From positions 70,743,696 through 70,807,695 of the forward strand of contig CM060884.1 in assembly GCA_030762935.1 (NCBI GenBank): a stretch of 64,000 nt of DNA, read 5' to 3'. This document shows, piece after piece, positions 11,209 to 22,597 of this stretch. Within the stretch, counting starts at the first letter, position 1, and each line of letters starts with the position of its first letter. This stretch comes from Hymenopus coronatus (Eukaryota > Arthropoda > Insecta > Mantodea > Hymenopodidae). Under the pieces are notes generated by a model. That model was given only the letters and a program-made list of their open reading frames with translations. It was not told the origin of the DNA and ran no database searches. The position numbers and the translations under genes were made by a program.

Positions 11209-12195
11209 AGCATAGCTGGAGAACGAAAAGTCGGTAAAATACCATCTTGGTATTTAGGTTTGGCATCTTCCGATAATGCGACACGAAGATTTCCCCCTCC
11301 CCCTCACAATAACCTATCCGTTACATGACAAGTTTTCGAAAATTGTGATTTTTTCAAAAATGGCTTTGATTAAAATACCTTATATTAAAGATATTTACAT
11401 TTCAAATAATATGTATAACTTGAATTTTCTGGGAATAGCCTCTAAAGAACTCTTTATTCTGGATGAATTTTGCCGAATTTTGCCGAATTTTGCTTGAGAG
11501 ATAAATCGTAAGAGATAGACAAAAACTTATCACACAAAAAATGTAGATCTCGTCCTATCGTTTACATTTTTGTGTGGAAGTAACCTTTTCCGAGATATTC
11601 CTTCTTATTTATTGGCTTCATTTGTAAAGTACTTATTTTTTTTTTTTTTTTGGTAGTGTTTAACTCCCGCTTTAACTACAAATGGCACCGCAGGCGGTGA
11701 CACTGATGATACATGAATGATGATGGAGCACCGGTGGAATGTAATGGCGGGGGAAACCGGAGTACCCGGAGAAAACCCGCCCCAGCGCCGTTTTGTCCAC
11801 CACAAATCTCACATGCGGTCGCTTGGGATCGAACCCCGGCCGTTTAGGTGAGAGTCGAGTGGTCTAACCACTCGGCCACGGCGCGGCCGTAAAGTACTTA
11901 TACTTTTCTCAGACAGGAAGTGTCCGGTTTTCTTTCTTTTTTTTTTTTTTTTTATCCTCCTGGCCAAGCAAAGAAGCGATTTGCAATGACAATCGCATTA
12001 CGACGGCTTCTAAAACATTTGACTATCACTTTAACCTAGCGCATTCCTCTAGCTCCCTTCTACTTATAAGGAGCTAAGTAATAAGAACATTCTGCTAATG
12101 GTTATCTCGATTTGTATGGTGTAGAAAGAAGAATAATCTTTTGTAAGAAGTTTGTAGAGCAGCTAGTGAAATTCTTGTGAGTTCAACATCAAATT
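10988..12195 (+). repeat. FamA2 pieces interrupted by SINE-e
   Basis: A middle fragment (10988-11130) precedes a longer copy from a (GTCT)n/(CT)n tract at 11141-11204 to GAAATTCTTGTGAGTTC. The SINE-e at 11636 splits the latter. Confidence 0.75.
11636..11888 (-). mobile_element. SINE-e, full length with A-tail
   Basis: The minus-strand head (GCCGTGGCCGAGTGGTTAGA) resembles a Ser/Leu-class tRNA and is followed by GGGGTTCGATCCC. The central block is GCGGGTTTTCTCCGGGTACT, and the tail is poly-A. Target duplication GTAAAGTACTTA lies at 11624-11635 and 11889-11900, in a FamA copy. Confidence 0.9.
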
Positions 12196-13258
12196 TTTTG
12201 TCATAGATACTCATTTTCCAATTTTTGGTTCAGAGAAATCCGCATTTATAAAACTTATATAATTTAAAATAAGTATGTTTGGATACTGTACAGTACTGCT
12301 AATTAATGATATTGCAATAGACTATTTGACTATCTCTAATTTCTCTAATTAACTAGGATATTTAAGGGGGACGTAGGCAGAAATACCTCGACACAACAAA
12401 AATTCTACCATGGCCATAGTTTTTGTCTTAAAGCAATGCAATTTTGCACAGTTAATTGTCTTGATGTGTTCTATGACTGTGCTGTTTTATAAGTAAATTT
12501 GTCAATAAAGAAATTACACTACATTGGAATTTTCAAAACTCAAAAAACGTATATAGCTTTTTTTAGTATCCCTTTGGTGAAGTTGTTGAATATAAGAGTA
12601 CATAAAGTATTAGAATTATGCTATATTTTGGCGCAGAAGTCTTTTCTGTATCTCCCTTCAGTGATTTTTTTATAGTATTTTTCAAGGTGTGTGAGTTTTT
12701 TATTTCAAATTATTATATATTTCATAGCACAATTCCTATAGAATCCAAGTCAAAAGAAAACTAGTCATGCCAAAATAGTCGTTGTAGACTGGAGTATGTG
12801 TACAAAATTTCATTGCGATATCTCAAATAGTTTCCAAGAAAAAGGTACTTAAATGTCAAAAATTATAAACCTGAGAAAATGAGAAGAAAAGTTTGTATGA
12901 TTGTTTTATTTATGGAGTGATCTACATACTTTAGATACTGCCTAAAATCCACCATAACTGTAGTCAGCTTGTTCTTCCTGGTCAGAAACTAAAGAAACGT
13001 ATCTTCTAAATATTTATAACTATGTTTGCCTGTGAGAAATGTAGAGAGGGATCAAAGCTGATAATCAAGTGGGCGTGGCATGACAAGTCCTAACTTTTTA
13101 ATTTATTTGGACCACAAAGAAATGGAATTAGGTTCTGAAACTTCGGTAACATAAAACTGAACGTATTAACAATTAATTAGTGAAATAAAAAAATTAAAAA
13201 TTCGCCATTTTTAAGACCATTTAAGTAATAAATCTTGAGTGTTGTGTTCACTAAATAC
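12196..13258. other. Intron 3 DNA, no feature recognised
   Basis: AT-rich, with no FamA, SINE or coding frame. A stretch from AAGGGGGACGTAGGCAG (12364) to about 13060 has the texture of an old interspersed repeat, but it has no second copy here and no visible ends. Confidence 0.4.
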
Positions 13259-13501
13259 CTCTGTGGTGCTCTGTGTACGACTGATAAACCTCTCAGTGGT
13301 AGATTCTGTTGCCGTTCTGTTGAAACGCCTTAGAGTAGTTTTGGTTCGTATTCCCAACTTGTCTCCCAGATCTGCCGAGGGCGCTACTGGCGAGGGAGCA
13401 GCTTGCGATGATTCTGCCCCCAAGCTATTGGTGCTGTTTTCATTCATCAACATCCGTCCTCCTCTGCCACCCTCTGTGGCATTTTCTTCTCTTGATGACC
13501 T
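13259..13501 (-). CDS. Exon 3 of the secreted Ser/Thr-rich protein gene
   Basis: Acceptor CTTTTTGCAG/AGG and donor CACAGAG/GTATTT bound a 243-nt exon of exactly 81 codons, phase 0 on both sides, so it could be skipped without a frameshift. The peptide starts RSSREENATEGG, is Ser/Pro/Ala-rich and has NAT, NST and NRT sequons. Its end, STTERFISRTQSTTE, closely copies the end of the preceding exon, including the position of the splice junction. This suggests exon-end duplication. Without splicing the frame stops soon after the donor. No family recognised. Confidence 0.68.
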
Positions 13502-13628
13502 CTGCAAAAAGAGTCTTTGCTGCAATAAAAAGCACACTTACAGCCGTTTCTGAAAGACATACATTGTAATAAAAATATGTTATGTTCCATTCTTGAGCTG
13601 TTCCACAAACTTCAATCAGAAGTTTATT

Positions 13629-13869
13629 TTATTTAATTTATTGTAGTTTAACGTCCTTTAACTTGGTTGGTCATATCGGACCATGAATGAAATGATGCTC
13701 AAATGTTCTCGGCATCCATGGAGTTTAAAGCCACTCGACATTCATCTTCTCAGGATAAGGGAACACCCCGAAAAAAACATTATCCGGATAATTCACCCTA
13801 AGCGAGATTCGAACTCACGACTTTTGGAATGTGAGGCAGACGCTACCCCCACACTACCCAGGCGGGCTC
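13629..13869 (-). mobile_element. SINE-f, full length
   Basis: The minus-strand head reads GCCCGCCTGGGTAGTGTGGG then GTGAGTTCGAATCTCG. The body ends TTAAAGGACGTTAAAC plus an A/T-rich tail. Target duplication AGAAGTTTATT lies at 13618-13628 and 13870-13880, in a FamA copy. Confidence 0.88.
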
Positions 13870-14416
13870 AGAAGTTTATTCTTTCGTCTACTTCATATTA
13901 ATCGAGATAAACGTTAGTAGAATTGTTATTACTAGATGGGAAATAAGGGAATATACAAGGTTAAAGTGATGGTAAATATTTTAAACGCTGCTTCTACATG
14001 AAACAATTTAAATTCGGTACTCTTTGCACGACCAGGAGTAAAAAAAGAGATATGAAGCAAAAGATAACTTTCCGTTTTAGAAAAGTTGAAATAGTTTATA
14101 AATGAAACCAGTAACAAATAATGTTCCGGAAAATCAAAATTTTCAGTTCTATGTAAAGGGTAGTTTGGGGTGGGGGGATTTTTCTCAAAATCTTGTGTCG
14201 CATCCCTTGGTATTTTACCGACTTTTCGTTTTTGAGCTATCTTGTTCGCAGACACAGGGCCTTTTTCTGAAAATGCTTTTTTTTTCTTTCTTTCTTTCTT
14301 TCTTTCTTTCTTTATTCAGGGGGTCCTAAAACATGTATTTCCGGTGAAATCCCGGTATCGAATTTTTGGGTGCATTACAATACCTTCTCTATACACTATG
14401 TACATAGTGCGTGTAG

Positions 14417-14600
14417 CTTCCTTCGGAAGGGAAGTAAAGCTGTTGGTCCCGTGTCGTAGATTTACGGCACGTAAAAGAACCTCAAGCCTGATAGAGAGGC
14501 CTCTGAGCAAAATTAAGCGGTCTTTCACGCCCAATTTAGAATGGGACGCTGAGAACCACAGTAGTTAAAGTGCGTCCATAAATAACACGACATTTTAATT
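14417..14600 (+). mobile_element. SINE-a, 5' truncated
   Basis: It lacks the tRNA head and starts at CTTCCTTCGGAAGG. Target duplication TAGTRCGTGTAG (14405-14416 and 14601-14612) falls in the terminal hairpin of a FamA copy. Truncation with a TSD fits incomplete target-primed reverse transcription. Confidence 0.86.
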
Positions 14601-14639
14601 TAGTACGTGTAGAGAAAGTAAAAAGAATTATAAGCTCTT

Positions 14640-15900
14640 TTAATAATCTTGTATACGTGTATTCATTTCTCTTTGTTAGCCAATCTTTAGAGCAGGTTTT
14701 ACATTTTCGCATCTTTTTACACTTCATGGTCACTAACAAGCGATCGCGTCGTTGTTTTGTTTGCTCGCCATCTCGCGACTGAGTTAAAAATCTTCCGATT
14801 TACCATAGCATATGTGTGTTCTAGCCTGAACAGGTTTACCTTTACCACCGCCGCAGAATCCTTCCACTTGATATTCGGGCAAAGTTGGTTATGCTGTCTT
14901 TGCGGCGTTGCCAGAGTAACTAGTAAACAACAACAGCTGATCTGTATCATGTGTAAAGATGAATGTCAACAGTGCACTAGTAAATGAATGCCGATGAATA
15001 ATGAAACTAATTCATTATTATTAATGTTAATTGAAAATAACAGTGATCTGTAACGTATGTAGCATACATTACGTATGTACATAATACAGAACAAATTAAT
15101 GCAAAATAGCTCGTTGCAATGAGAGAAAGGTATAACAAAGTTATTTTCACCGGTTTAGCATTTTAATGGCCCAATTCCAAGTCATGATCGTTCTCGGAAG
15201 CATCGTCACCAAGACATATCATTAGTGGTTCACATTCACTGATGATTCCGTATAATTCCTGTGCTTTTCGTATTATTTTGTGAACGCGATTCACTTTCTT
15301 CTTCCATGTAGCCACACCTTCCCACAAAAATTTATCCACCTCTGTAATTGTGAAAGTCTCGCTATGTTCCCTCACGTACAAGCAGCAACAATAACAACGA
15401 CTATACGTAGCTTGCACAGAACAGCTCAACGCACGTGTTGGGAGTTCACAAACTGAGAACGTGATTGGAAATATTGCAACGGTGCTGCATCTGGATCAGT
15501 TTCCGTTGTCTGACCAACCGACCGGAATGCTGCTTTGTGATTGGTTCAGAAAGTCAAACGGGTAAAGCTTTTCATCTGTTTTAGCTGATGTACCAACTTA
15601 ACTCCCAACTGTCAAGTGCAAGGATTCAGCGGCGGGGGTGTACGTAGGTTTACCTGACTGGTATATCGCAATGTCGCCTTAGCGACCGGACTCGGTTAGC
15701 CCTTAGTTGCCTGCATTAGTGTACTATATATGCCGTTTTTCCTTTAATTCAAGTTTAAAAGTGGAGTTCTAGTAAAAATATATGGGAATAAACCTATAAA
15801 ATTATTATATAAAATAATAGAAATGAAGATATATATGTAGATCCTTTATTAATATTTTTCTTCCCAATTTAAAGTTTAAATTCTTCTAAACCAATTTTCA
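14640..15900. other. FamA-free part of intron 2
   Basis: Contains the unassigned minus-strand frame at 15163-15429 and a more GC-balanced section (15430-15720). I see no splice-supported exon and no repeat edges. Confidence 0.35.
15163..15429 (-). CDS. Small unassigned open frame inside intron 2
   Basis: An 88-codon frame on the minus strand, with a Cys-rich start (YSRCYCCCLYV) and a more protein-like second half (VDKFLWEGVATWKKKV, then an acidic end near DDASENDHDLELGH). An acceptor-like TTCACAATTACAG lies before the VDKFLW part, so it could be a terminal exon. I do not recognise it, and no partner exon or polyadenylation signal is evident. It lies in a stretch without FamA copies. It may be a relic of an unrelated mobile element. 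Confidence 0.22.
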   Translation of the reverse strand: MSCSVQATYSRCYCCCLYVREHSETFTITEVDKFLWEGVATWKKKVNRVHKIIRKAQELYGIISECEPLMICLGDDASENDHDLELGH

Positions 15901-15927
15901 TAATCCTACCATAGACACCACCAAAAA

Positions 15928-16130
15928 AAGTGGTTCAAATGGCCATGAGTGTTATGTGATAGGTAATGGACTGGCGACCCATTCAAAGCCAAATGTTGCA
16001 AGTTCAAATCCCAGTGACTGTGGTAAAGGACGGGGAGAGCCCAAGTAAAATAATCGGTGTGATGCTTGGAAGCTAATCGGGTTGCATTTGACTGTAGCCA
16101 TGTCGGTTTTACTCTTTCATTTATTTAAAA
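15928..16130 (+). repeat. Possible SINE-h
   Basis: A GCAAGTTCAAATCCCAG B-box-like block and GGTAAAGGACGGGGAGAGCC are shared in order with a weaker copy near 33.0-33.2 kb. It lies in intron 2. Assignment as tRNA-derived is tentative. Confidence 0.4.
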
Positions 16131-16406
16131 AAGTCACTGCAATTTTAGGGCAAAAATAGTATATATTTTTACAATATAAACAGTCTTGATTACTTGTCGT
16201 TTATGGTTGAAGGTTAGTATAACATGAAATTAATCCTAGAGTACAACCCTATTTGTATAGTTACGCTTAAAACAAGCGGAACTTATAGGTATCGACAGGC
16301 AACAAAGGGTTAAAGTTCGAGCTAATCATCAAATTCTGATTTTGACAGTAAAACCATATCGCGCATGCTCAAGAGTATTACTTCTAATAAGCAGTAATGG
16401 ACTTAC

Positions 16407-17536
16407 CTCAGTAGTACTTTGTAGCATTCCAATAAATCTTTCGGTCGTGCTATAACTTCTCAACGAGGCTTTTCTGCCCTTGTTTTCCACGTCTGAAGAT
16501 GATACATTCCCCACAACAGAGTCGTTTTTATTCATTGTTGTCTCGTTTTCTTCAGTCCTTATCTGCGAAGAAGCATCTGAAATATCTTTGGTAGTTGTCG
16601 ACACAGCTATATTTGAAGATATAGACCGTCCCCTTACATCAGGTAGCGGTGTTGTACTATTATTATCACCAGGTGTCTCTGTAGAATGATAAAAGTTGCT
16701 TTCTTCGGGTAACTGTGTCGACTCTGATTCTTGAGGTTTTGAAGCAGTTGGTTCCGGGAGGATGATGATTTTCTTTTTCTTTTTTACATCTGCGCTCACA
16801 ATTGTGGGGCTTCCCGTTGAATTAAATTCCATTTCTTGAAATTCTTTATGGACAAGCATGGTCGTTTCCATGTCCAAACTTGTACCGTTTTCTATCATGG
16901 ATTCTCTGTGGATACTTTCCGGTGGGTCGTACGTTTCATTAAAGACTAGAGAGAATTTATTTGAGTAGTCAAGTTGTATGGTACCATTCCCAGGCTCCAT
17001 AGTGAATCTGGAATAAGATTCACTTGCTGGAGAAGTTTCAAAATTTGGACTGTGGCTGCTATGGAATCGTTCTTCTAATTCTTCCAATCTTTGGCGTATC
17101 CCTTCGCTGACTTGAGAGTGATGTTCATCGAATAAGGTCATTCTCGGAGTGGTGAGGACAGCAGTGTAACCAACTGCATCACTTACAGCGTGTTTGTCCC
17201 TACTTGACTTCTTGCTGTCACCAAAGTGGGAACCTTCCTCTTCATCGTCGTGGTTTTCGCTTGTCCCAAACAGGTAAGAGTCGTAAGAAGGTCCCGTGGG
17301 GAGGGATGTGTTGGTGCTGCCGGGGGCCGATACGCCGCCTCCAGACTGCAAGATGTCCTCTGCCACAACAGAGGCTACACTCTTGCTGGTGGCCACTGGG
17401 AGGACTGTGGCGGTGCGAGATGGCGCTGGGGATGTGAGAGGAAGGTCCGAGACATTGATGCGTCTGATACGTCTTCCTCCATCTCTCAACCCGCTCACCA
17501 GGTCACCATACAGCAGCAAACACAGCGTCACCAAGA
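16407..17536 (-). CDS. Large exon 2 of the secreted Ser/Thr-rich glycoprotein gene
   Basis: The exon opens after a pyrimidine-rich acceptor (TTTTGTTTTTAG) and closes at a consensus donor (ACTGAG/GTAAGT). It is 1130 nt, phase 1 to phase 0, open throughout and visibly richer in GC than its surroundings. It encodes about 376 residues: the rest of a hydrophobic signal segment (spliced residues 8-18, cleavage likely near VSG at 21-23), a basic RRIRR stretch, then a Ser/Thr/Glu-rich region. N-glycosylation sequons are many (NVS, NTS, NGT twice, NET twice, NST twice, NDS and another NVS). A short charged helix (RQRLEELEER, spliced 155-164) and a five-Lys cluster are visible. There are almost no cysteines after the signal peptide. 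It ends with STTERFIGMLQSTTE, a motif repeated at the end of the next exon. I do not recognise the family; an extracellular or mucin-like surface protein is inferred. Confidence 0.75.
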
Positions 17537-17575
17537 CTAAAAACAAAAGATTAACGTAAATTAGTAATTAAAAAA

Positions 17576-19172
17576 CCTGATGTGTCCCATTCACATGACT
17601 GTCTCTACATCTCAGCAACAAATTATTGTTAAAAAGCTCATTCTTCCATTTCTTGCATGCTAATTGAGAAAAAATGAGTAGGAATGGTATTTTTACTTGC
17701 TTCCTTGTAATTAGAAGGGAAATAAGGAGATACACTATGCCAAATCGACAGTCAAATGCTTTAATATGTGGTTGTTGTGGTACAGAAATCAGATTGCCTG
17801 TGGTCAGGAGTTAACAACTTACCGTATGCGAAAAATATTATGTATTTTAAAACTGAAATCAATAACAAGGAATATCTTAAAAAGTGTCAACTCCAGAAAA
17901 ATATACATATAACATAAATTATGTGTTTTAACGAAGTCTACATGTTTTCTATAGTAAGTTTTTGGCCATCAAAATTCCGCAAAATTCATCCAGAATAAAG
18001 TAGCCTTCAGAGGATATTCCCAGAAAATTCAAGATATACATTTTATTTGTCTGGTCAATGTTTTTAATATACGATATTTTATTCAAAATCGTTAGAGCCA
18101 TTTTTGAGAAAATTAAAATTTTCGAAATTTTTTTCATGTAAAGGGTAGTTGGGGGTGGGGGGATTTTCTTGAAAATCTTCGTATCGCATCCTTAGAAGAT
18201 ATCCAAACTTAAATACCAAGTTTGGTATTTAACGGACTTTTCCTTTTTGAGCTGTGCTGTCCACAGACACACACACACGCTGACACAGACACTTTTTCTA
18301 GAAATGCTTTTTTAGATTCAGGAGGTACTAAAACCTGTATTTTCGGTGAAATCTCGGCATCTAATTTATGAGTGGAATACAATACCGTCTCTGTACACTA
18401 GTATTGCACCCAAAAATTCAATACCGAGATTTCACCGGAAATACATATTTTGAGACTCCCTGAATCCAAAAAATGCATTTTTAGAAAAATGTCCGTGTGT
18501 GTGTGTGTCTGTGGACAGCATAGCTCAAAAACGAAAACACCGTTAAATACTAAACTTGGTATTTAAGTTTAGTATCTTCCAAGGATGCAACACGAATATT
18601 TTTTCTCACCCCCAACTACCCCTTACATGGAAAAATTTTCGAAAATTTAGATTTTCTCAAAAATGGCTCTAACGATTTGATTAAAATCTCTTATATCTAA
18701 GATATTTACATGACGAATGAAATGTATATCTTCAGTTTTCTGGAAACGGCCTCAGAAGACTTGTTTATTCTGGATTAAATATGCGGAATTTTGTAGAACT
18801 AGTAAACCATAAGAGATAGACAAATACTTACCACACAAAAAATGTAGAGCTCGTTAAAACACACAATTTTTGATACCTATATACCTATTCTTCAGGTTGG
18901 CCGTTTTTAAAATATTCCTTGTTGTTGGTTTCAGGCTTTAAAATACTTTTCTCACACAGGAAGTTGTCAACTCCTGTTCATACAAACAAAGGAACTTCAG
19001 TCACATAGCAACCAGCTTTTGACTATCACTTTAACCTATGGTACTCCCTTATTTCGCTTCTACTTACAAGGAAGCAAGTAATAAGACTATTTCTGCTAAT
19101 TTTTTCTCGATTAGCATGAAGTAAATAGCATGAGAATAAGCTTTTTAAGAATAATTCATTGCAGAGAGTAAC
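17576..19172. repeat. Inverted pair of FamA1 copies fused at the hairpin ends
   Basis: 17576-18399 is a minus copy and 18400-19172 a plus copy. The two terminal hairpins are lost and the copies meet at ACACTAGTATTGCACCC, forming a palindrome of about 0.75 kb per arm. Confidence 0.75.
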
Positions 19173-19465
19173 ACTTGAGATTTTTAAGGCAGAGTAAACG
19201 ATGAGATGTGTATGTTGAAGCAGGAAGGGGTTGAGGAAAAGAAGAAACACAATCCACGTTTTCCTTGTTGCATGTGTTAAAACCCTGGACAAAGACGAGG
19301 CAACCTGTTAGTGACTCAGCTGATCCGATTTCACGTGTCCCTCAGCTGAGGTGAGAATTTCCTGTGCAACATTACACGACACTTGGGGCTTTAAAACAAC
19401 GGCAACCTATCTTCCTGCCCATGTTCCAGGACAGACTCTTCGTTTCCTATCACAATTAAAAAAAA

Positions 19466-20636
19466 ATTGTGACGTGTACCATTCACATGACTTTCTCCAC
19501 ATCTCTGCCACACATTAATGTTAAAAAGCTTTTGCTTCTGGTAAAGCTGTACGATGGTGGCACCACGCGCGCGGCACCCACACACACACAAAACGGTCTT
19601 AAAAAGTAGTTTAAGTGACTTTTACTGGCGATCTGTATTTGAAAGTGTTGAAAATATTAAATTGTTCAGATGTGAAAGTCTCCAGATTGCCGAAGTTTTG
19701 ACTCCTTCTTGGGATCATTGGGGTTTTAGCTTCACAGATCCCTCGGCTACACTTTGCGGCTTAGGACCCTCCATTTTGGGCTACGCTTAGGGCTCTAAAC
19801 GTCTATAATAGACCAGTAACCACTAAGCGGCTCTAATGGCGAAATAACAAAAGTACTCGCGTATTGAAGTAGTGTCAAGTGGTGGAACCATCGTATATAA
19901 TAATATGCTTCTATTTACCTCATGCTAATCGAGAAAACATTACCAGAAATAGTCTTATTACTTGCTTCCTTTTAAGTAGAAGCAAAATGAGGCAGTACCA
20001 TAGGTAATCAAAAGCTGGTCGCTATGTTCCTTTGTTTGAATGGACACGAGTTGGCAAATTCCTATATGAAAAAAGTATGTTTTTCAAAGCTGAAACAAAT
20101 AACAAGGAATATCTCAGAAATGGTCAATTACGTATATAACATAACTTGTGTATTTTATCCGGATCTCCATTTTTTGTGTAGTAAGTTTTTGTCTGTCTCT
20201 TACGGTTTACCAGTTACACAAAATTCATTCAGAATAAAGAGGTCTTTGGAGACTATTCGTGGAAAGTTCAAAATATACGTTTTATTTGCCATCTTTAATA
20301 TAAGGTATTTTAATCAAAATCGTAATAAAAAATTTCGAATTTTTGTCCATGTAAAGGGTAAATTTGGGGTGGGGTTGATTTTTCTCAAAACCTTCGTGTC
20401 GCATTCTTGGAAGATACCAAACTTAAATACCAATTCGGTATTTAACGGTCTTTTCGTTTTTGAGCTATGCTGTCCAATGACAGATACACACACGCGGACA
20501 TTTTTCCAAAAATGCTTTTTTTGGATTCAGGGGGACCCAAAACATATATTTCCGGTGAAATCTCGATATGGAATTTTAGTGCAATACAATACCTTCTCTA
20601 TACACTATGTACTTAGTGCGTGTAGAGAAAGTAAAC
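19466..20636 (-). repeat. FamA1 interrupted by the 8-bp-TSD MITE
   Basis: From GTGACGTGTACCATTCACAT to GTGTAGAGAAAGTAAAC; SINE-c follows at once. Confidence 0.8.
19540..19904. mobile_element. MITE with 8-bp target duplication
   Basis: It sits in a FamA copy, whose sequence resumes intact on both sides. TTGCTTCT (19532-19539) and ATGCTTCT (19905-19912) are the duplicated target. Subterminal inverted repeats TACGATGGTGGCACCAC and TACGATGGTTCCACCAC face each other. An 8-bp duplication is typical of hAT- or P-like elements; the superfamily is not settled. No coding capacity. Confidence 0.62.
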
Positions 20637-20644
20637 ATGTTGTT

Positions 20645-21065
20645 ACCGAGCCAGGTGGCTCGGGCGTTTCGTCTGGAACTGGCAGTCGGGGAGACCAGGT
20701 TCCATCCCTGTTGACCGTGAACACTGGTTCGTGGTTTCCCTGGGCCGCTTAGGCGAATGTTGGGGTGTTCCTTTCCCTTTATTCCTTTATTTCATTTCTC
20801 TTGATGTTTCAGGTGTAGCTTAAGGCCTTGCAGGCAAATGGCACGGTTACCTGCTCCAAGTGAAACTCTCTTCCCCCTGGTGCTGTTGTAGAGGCCCCTT
20901 CCGGCCTCCCGGCGCCTGCATAGTCTGAGTGCGTCTCTGAACTTAGCTCCGACGTTTCCTGTGTGCTGGCCTGTGGTTTCACCTCCTCTCATCCTTCCCC
21001 AGTGGGCGGCAGTCCGCGATAGGTCATTACTTTGTTGCAATTGCAGAAGTGTCCCTCGACCTTAA
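20645..21065 (+). mobile_element. SINE-c
   Basis: It starts ACCGAGCCAGGTGGCTCGGG and carries a B-box-like GGTTCCATCCC. The body is GC-rich (CTTCCGGCCTCCCGGCGCC) in an AT-rich setting. A second copy on the opposite strand is at 54.2-54.6 kb. Edges are approximate; it follows directly on a FamA end. Confidence 0.65.
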
Positions 21066-21071
21066 CATGCT

Positions 21072-22328
21072 CTAACCTCTTATAAGCTTATTACTTACTT
21101 CCCTACAAGTATAAAGGAAATAAGGGAATACACAAAGCTAAACTGAAAGGCAAATTTTTTAAAAGCTGTCGCTATTGGATTAGCTGTGAAATTTAATATT
21201 TCTTCTCAAAACCAGGATAAAACAAAAGAGAGATACAATGGATAAGGACTTCCCGTTTGAGAAAACTTTAAGTATTTTAAAATTAAAAACCATATCAGTG
21301 ACTATCTCTAAAATGGTTGGTTCTAAAAAAAAAAAAATCTGTTGTGTTTCATTCGCATAACTTTCTCCATATTTCTGTAACAAATTACTGTTAATAAGCT
21401 TATTCTTCTATCCACTTCATGCTAATCGAGATAAACATTAGCAGGAACGGTCTTATTACTTAGTTCGTCTTAAGTAGAAGGGAAATAGGTGAATACGCTA
21501 GGCTAAACCGATAGTTAAATAATTTATTAGCTGGTTGCTAAGCTAATGAAATCCGTTTGTTTGCATGGCCAGGAGTTGATAAGTTCTCATATGAGAAAAG
21601 TTTTTAAGTATTTTATAACTGAAACCAATAATAAGGAATATCTCGGAAATGGTCAATTTCACGAAAAAATGCATACCGCTTAAATTGTGTGTTCTGTCTA
21701 TCTCTTACCATTTACCAGCTATGCAAAATTTAGCAAATTTCATCAGAGGCTGTTCCCAGAAAATTCAAGATATACATTTCATCTGTAATGTAAATATCTT
21801 AAATATATGATATTTTAACCAAAATCTTAGGCCTCGCCTCTCGCCTAGATCCCAAGCGAGTGCATGTGAGGTTTCTGGTGGAGAAAGCGGCGCAGGGGCG
21901 AGTTTTCTCCGGGTTCTCCGGTGCTCCATCTTCATTTCCTGTATCACCAGTGTCACCGCCTGCGGTGCCACCACAAGTAGTAAAAGCGGGCGTTAAACAC
22001 TACAAAAAAAATAACCAAAATCGTTCAAATCAATTCTGAGTGAATCAAAACATTCGAAATTTATCAAGTAAAGGGTAGTTTGAGTTGCGGGCTTTTTTTT
22101 TTAATCTTCGTGTCGCAACCTACACTTAAATACCAAGGTTGGTACTTTACAGACGTTTCGTTTCTGAGTTATCGCGCTCACAAACACATACACATACTCA
22201 GATTGTCCAAAAATAAATTTTCCCGGTACAAGGTGCCCTAAAACATGTATTTCCGGTGAAATCTGGAGTTTTTGTGTGCAATGCAATGGTTTCTCTACTA
22301 CTACATGCGTAGCACGAGTAGAGAATGT
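21072..22328 (-). repeat. FamA partial plus near-complete copy, same orientation
   Basis: 21072-21330 lacks its GT half. A second copy starts ATCTGTTGTGTTTCATTCGC at about 21337 and runs to GAGTAGAGAATGTAATAA, with SINE-e inside. Confidence 0.75.
21827..22011 (+). mobile_element. SINE-e, 5' truncated
   Basis: It starts within the head (CTCTCGCCTAGATCCCAAGC), keeps the CTCCGGGTTCTCCGG block and ends in an A-tail. Target duplication TAACCAAAATC lies at 21816-21826 and 22012-22022, in a FamA copy. Confidence 0.88.
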
Positions 22329-22597
22329 AATAATGCCACTTTTTGTTATTTGTTCTTGGCTTAAACTAATTGACAGAGCATTTTGACCGCAAGTATTACG
22401 TGACGTAAATAGTCTCGTTGTGTCGAGTAGCAATTATTATTATTATCTACAATTGGTGGCCGCGAGGGCAACGAACTGGGACTCAACACCGGTGGCCTTT
22501 GTGTCGGGATTGTGAATCATAAGAACAAGCTAACAACGCCATTTAATTGCCTTCCGCTTAACATAATTGACAAGATAGTAAGTTAAGTCTCTTTTTT
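22329..22597 (+). repeat. Repeat LR, copy 1: possible LTR edge plus primer-binding site
   Basis: It shares with 25566-25850 TGACGTAAATAG, TGTCGAGTAGCAATTAT, then ATTGGTGGCCGCGAGGGCAA and GTGAATCATAAGAACAAGCT. ATTGGYGRCCGCG after a CA is reminiscent of the LTR end plus primer-binding site of retrotransposons such as BEL/Pao or Ty3. No gag or pol was found. Confidence 0.4.

Larger units (their letters stand above)
13575..14622 (-). repeat. FamA2 carrying SINE-f and SINE-a
   Basis: Interrupted at 13618-13880 by SINE-f and, in its terminal hairpin, by a truncated SINE-a. A (TTTC)n tract at 14281-14312 lies where other copies have a T-run. Confidence 0.8.

Noticed and set aside
11605..11805. Minus-strand frame reading PPALPF-like and GGFSPGTPVSP
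   Set aside because: Translation of SINE-e body and tail; not coding.
17204..17559. Plus-strand frames of about 100 codons over host exon 2
   Set aside because: Antisense to a splice-supported, phase-consistent exon of higher quality; no splice or start support of their own.
20024..20752. A 242-codon plus-strand frame
   Set aside because: It spans a FamA copy and the start of SINE-c, has repeat-derived composition and no domain. Open by chance.
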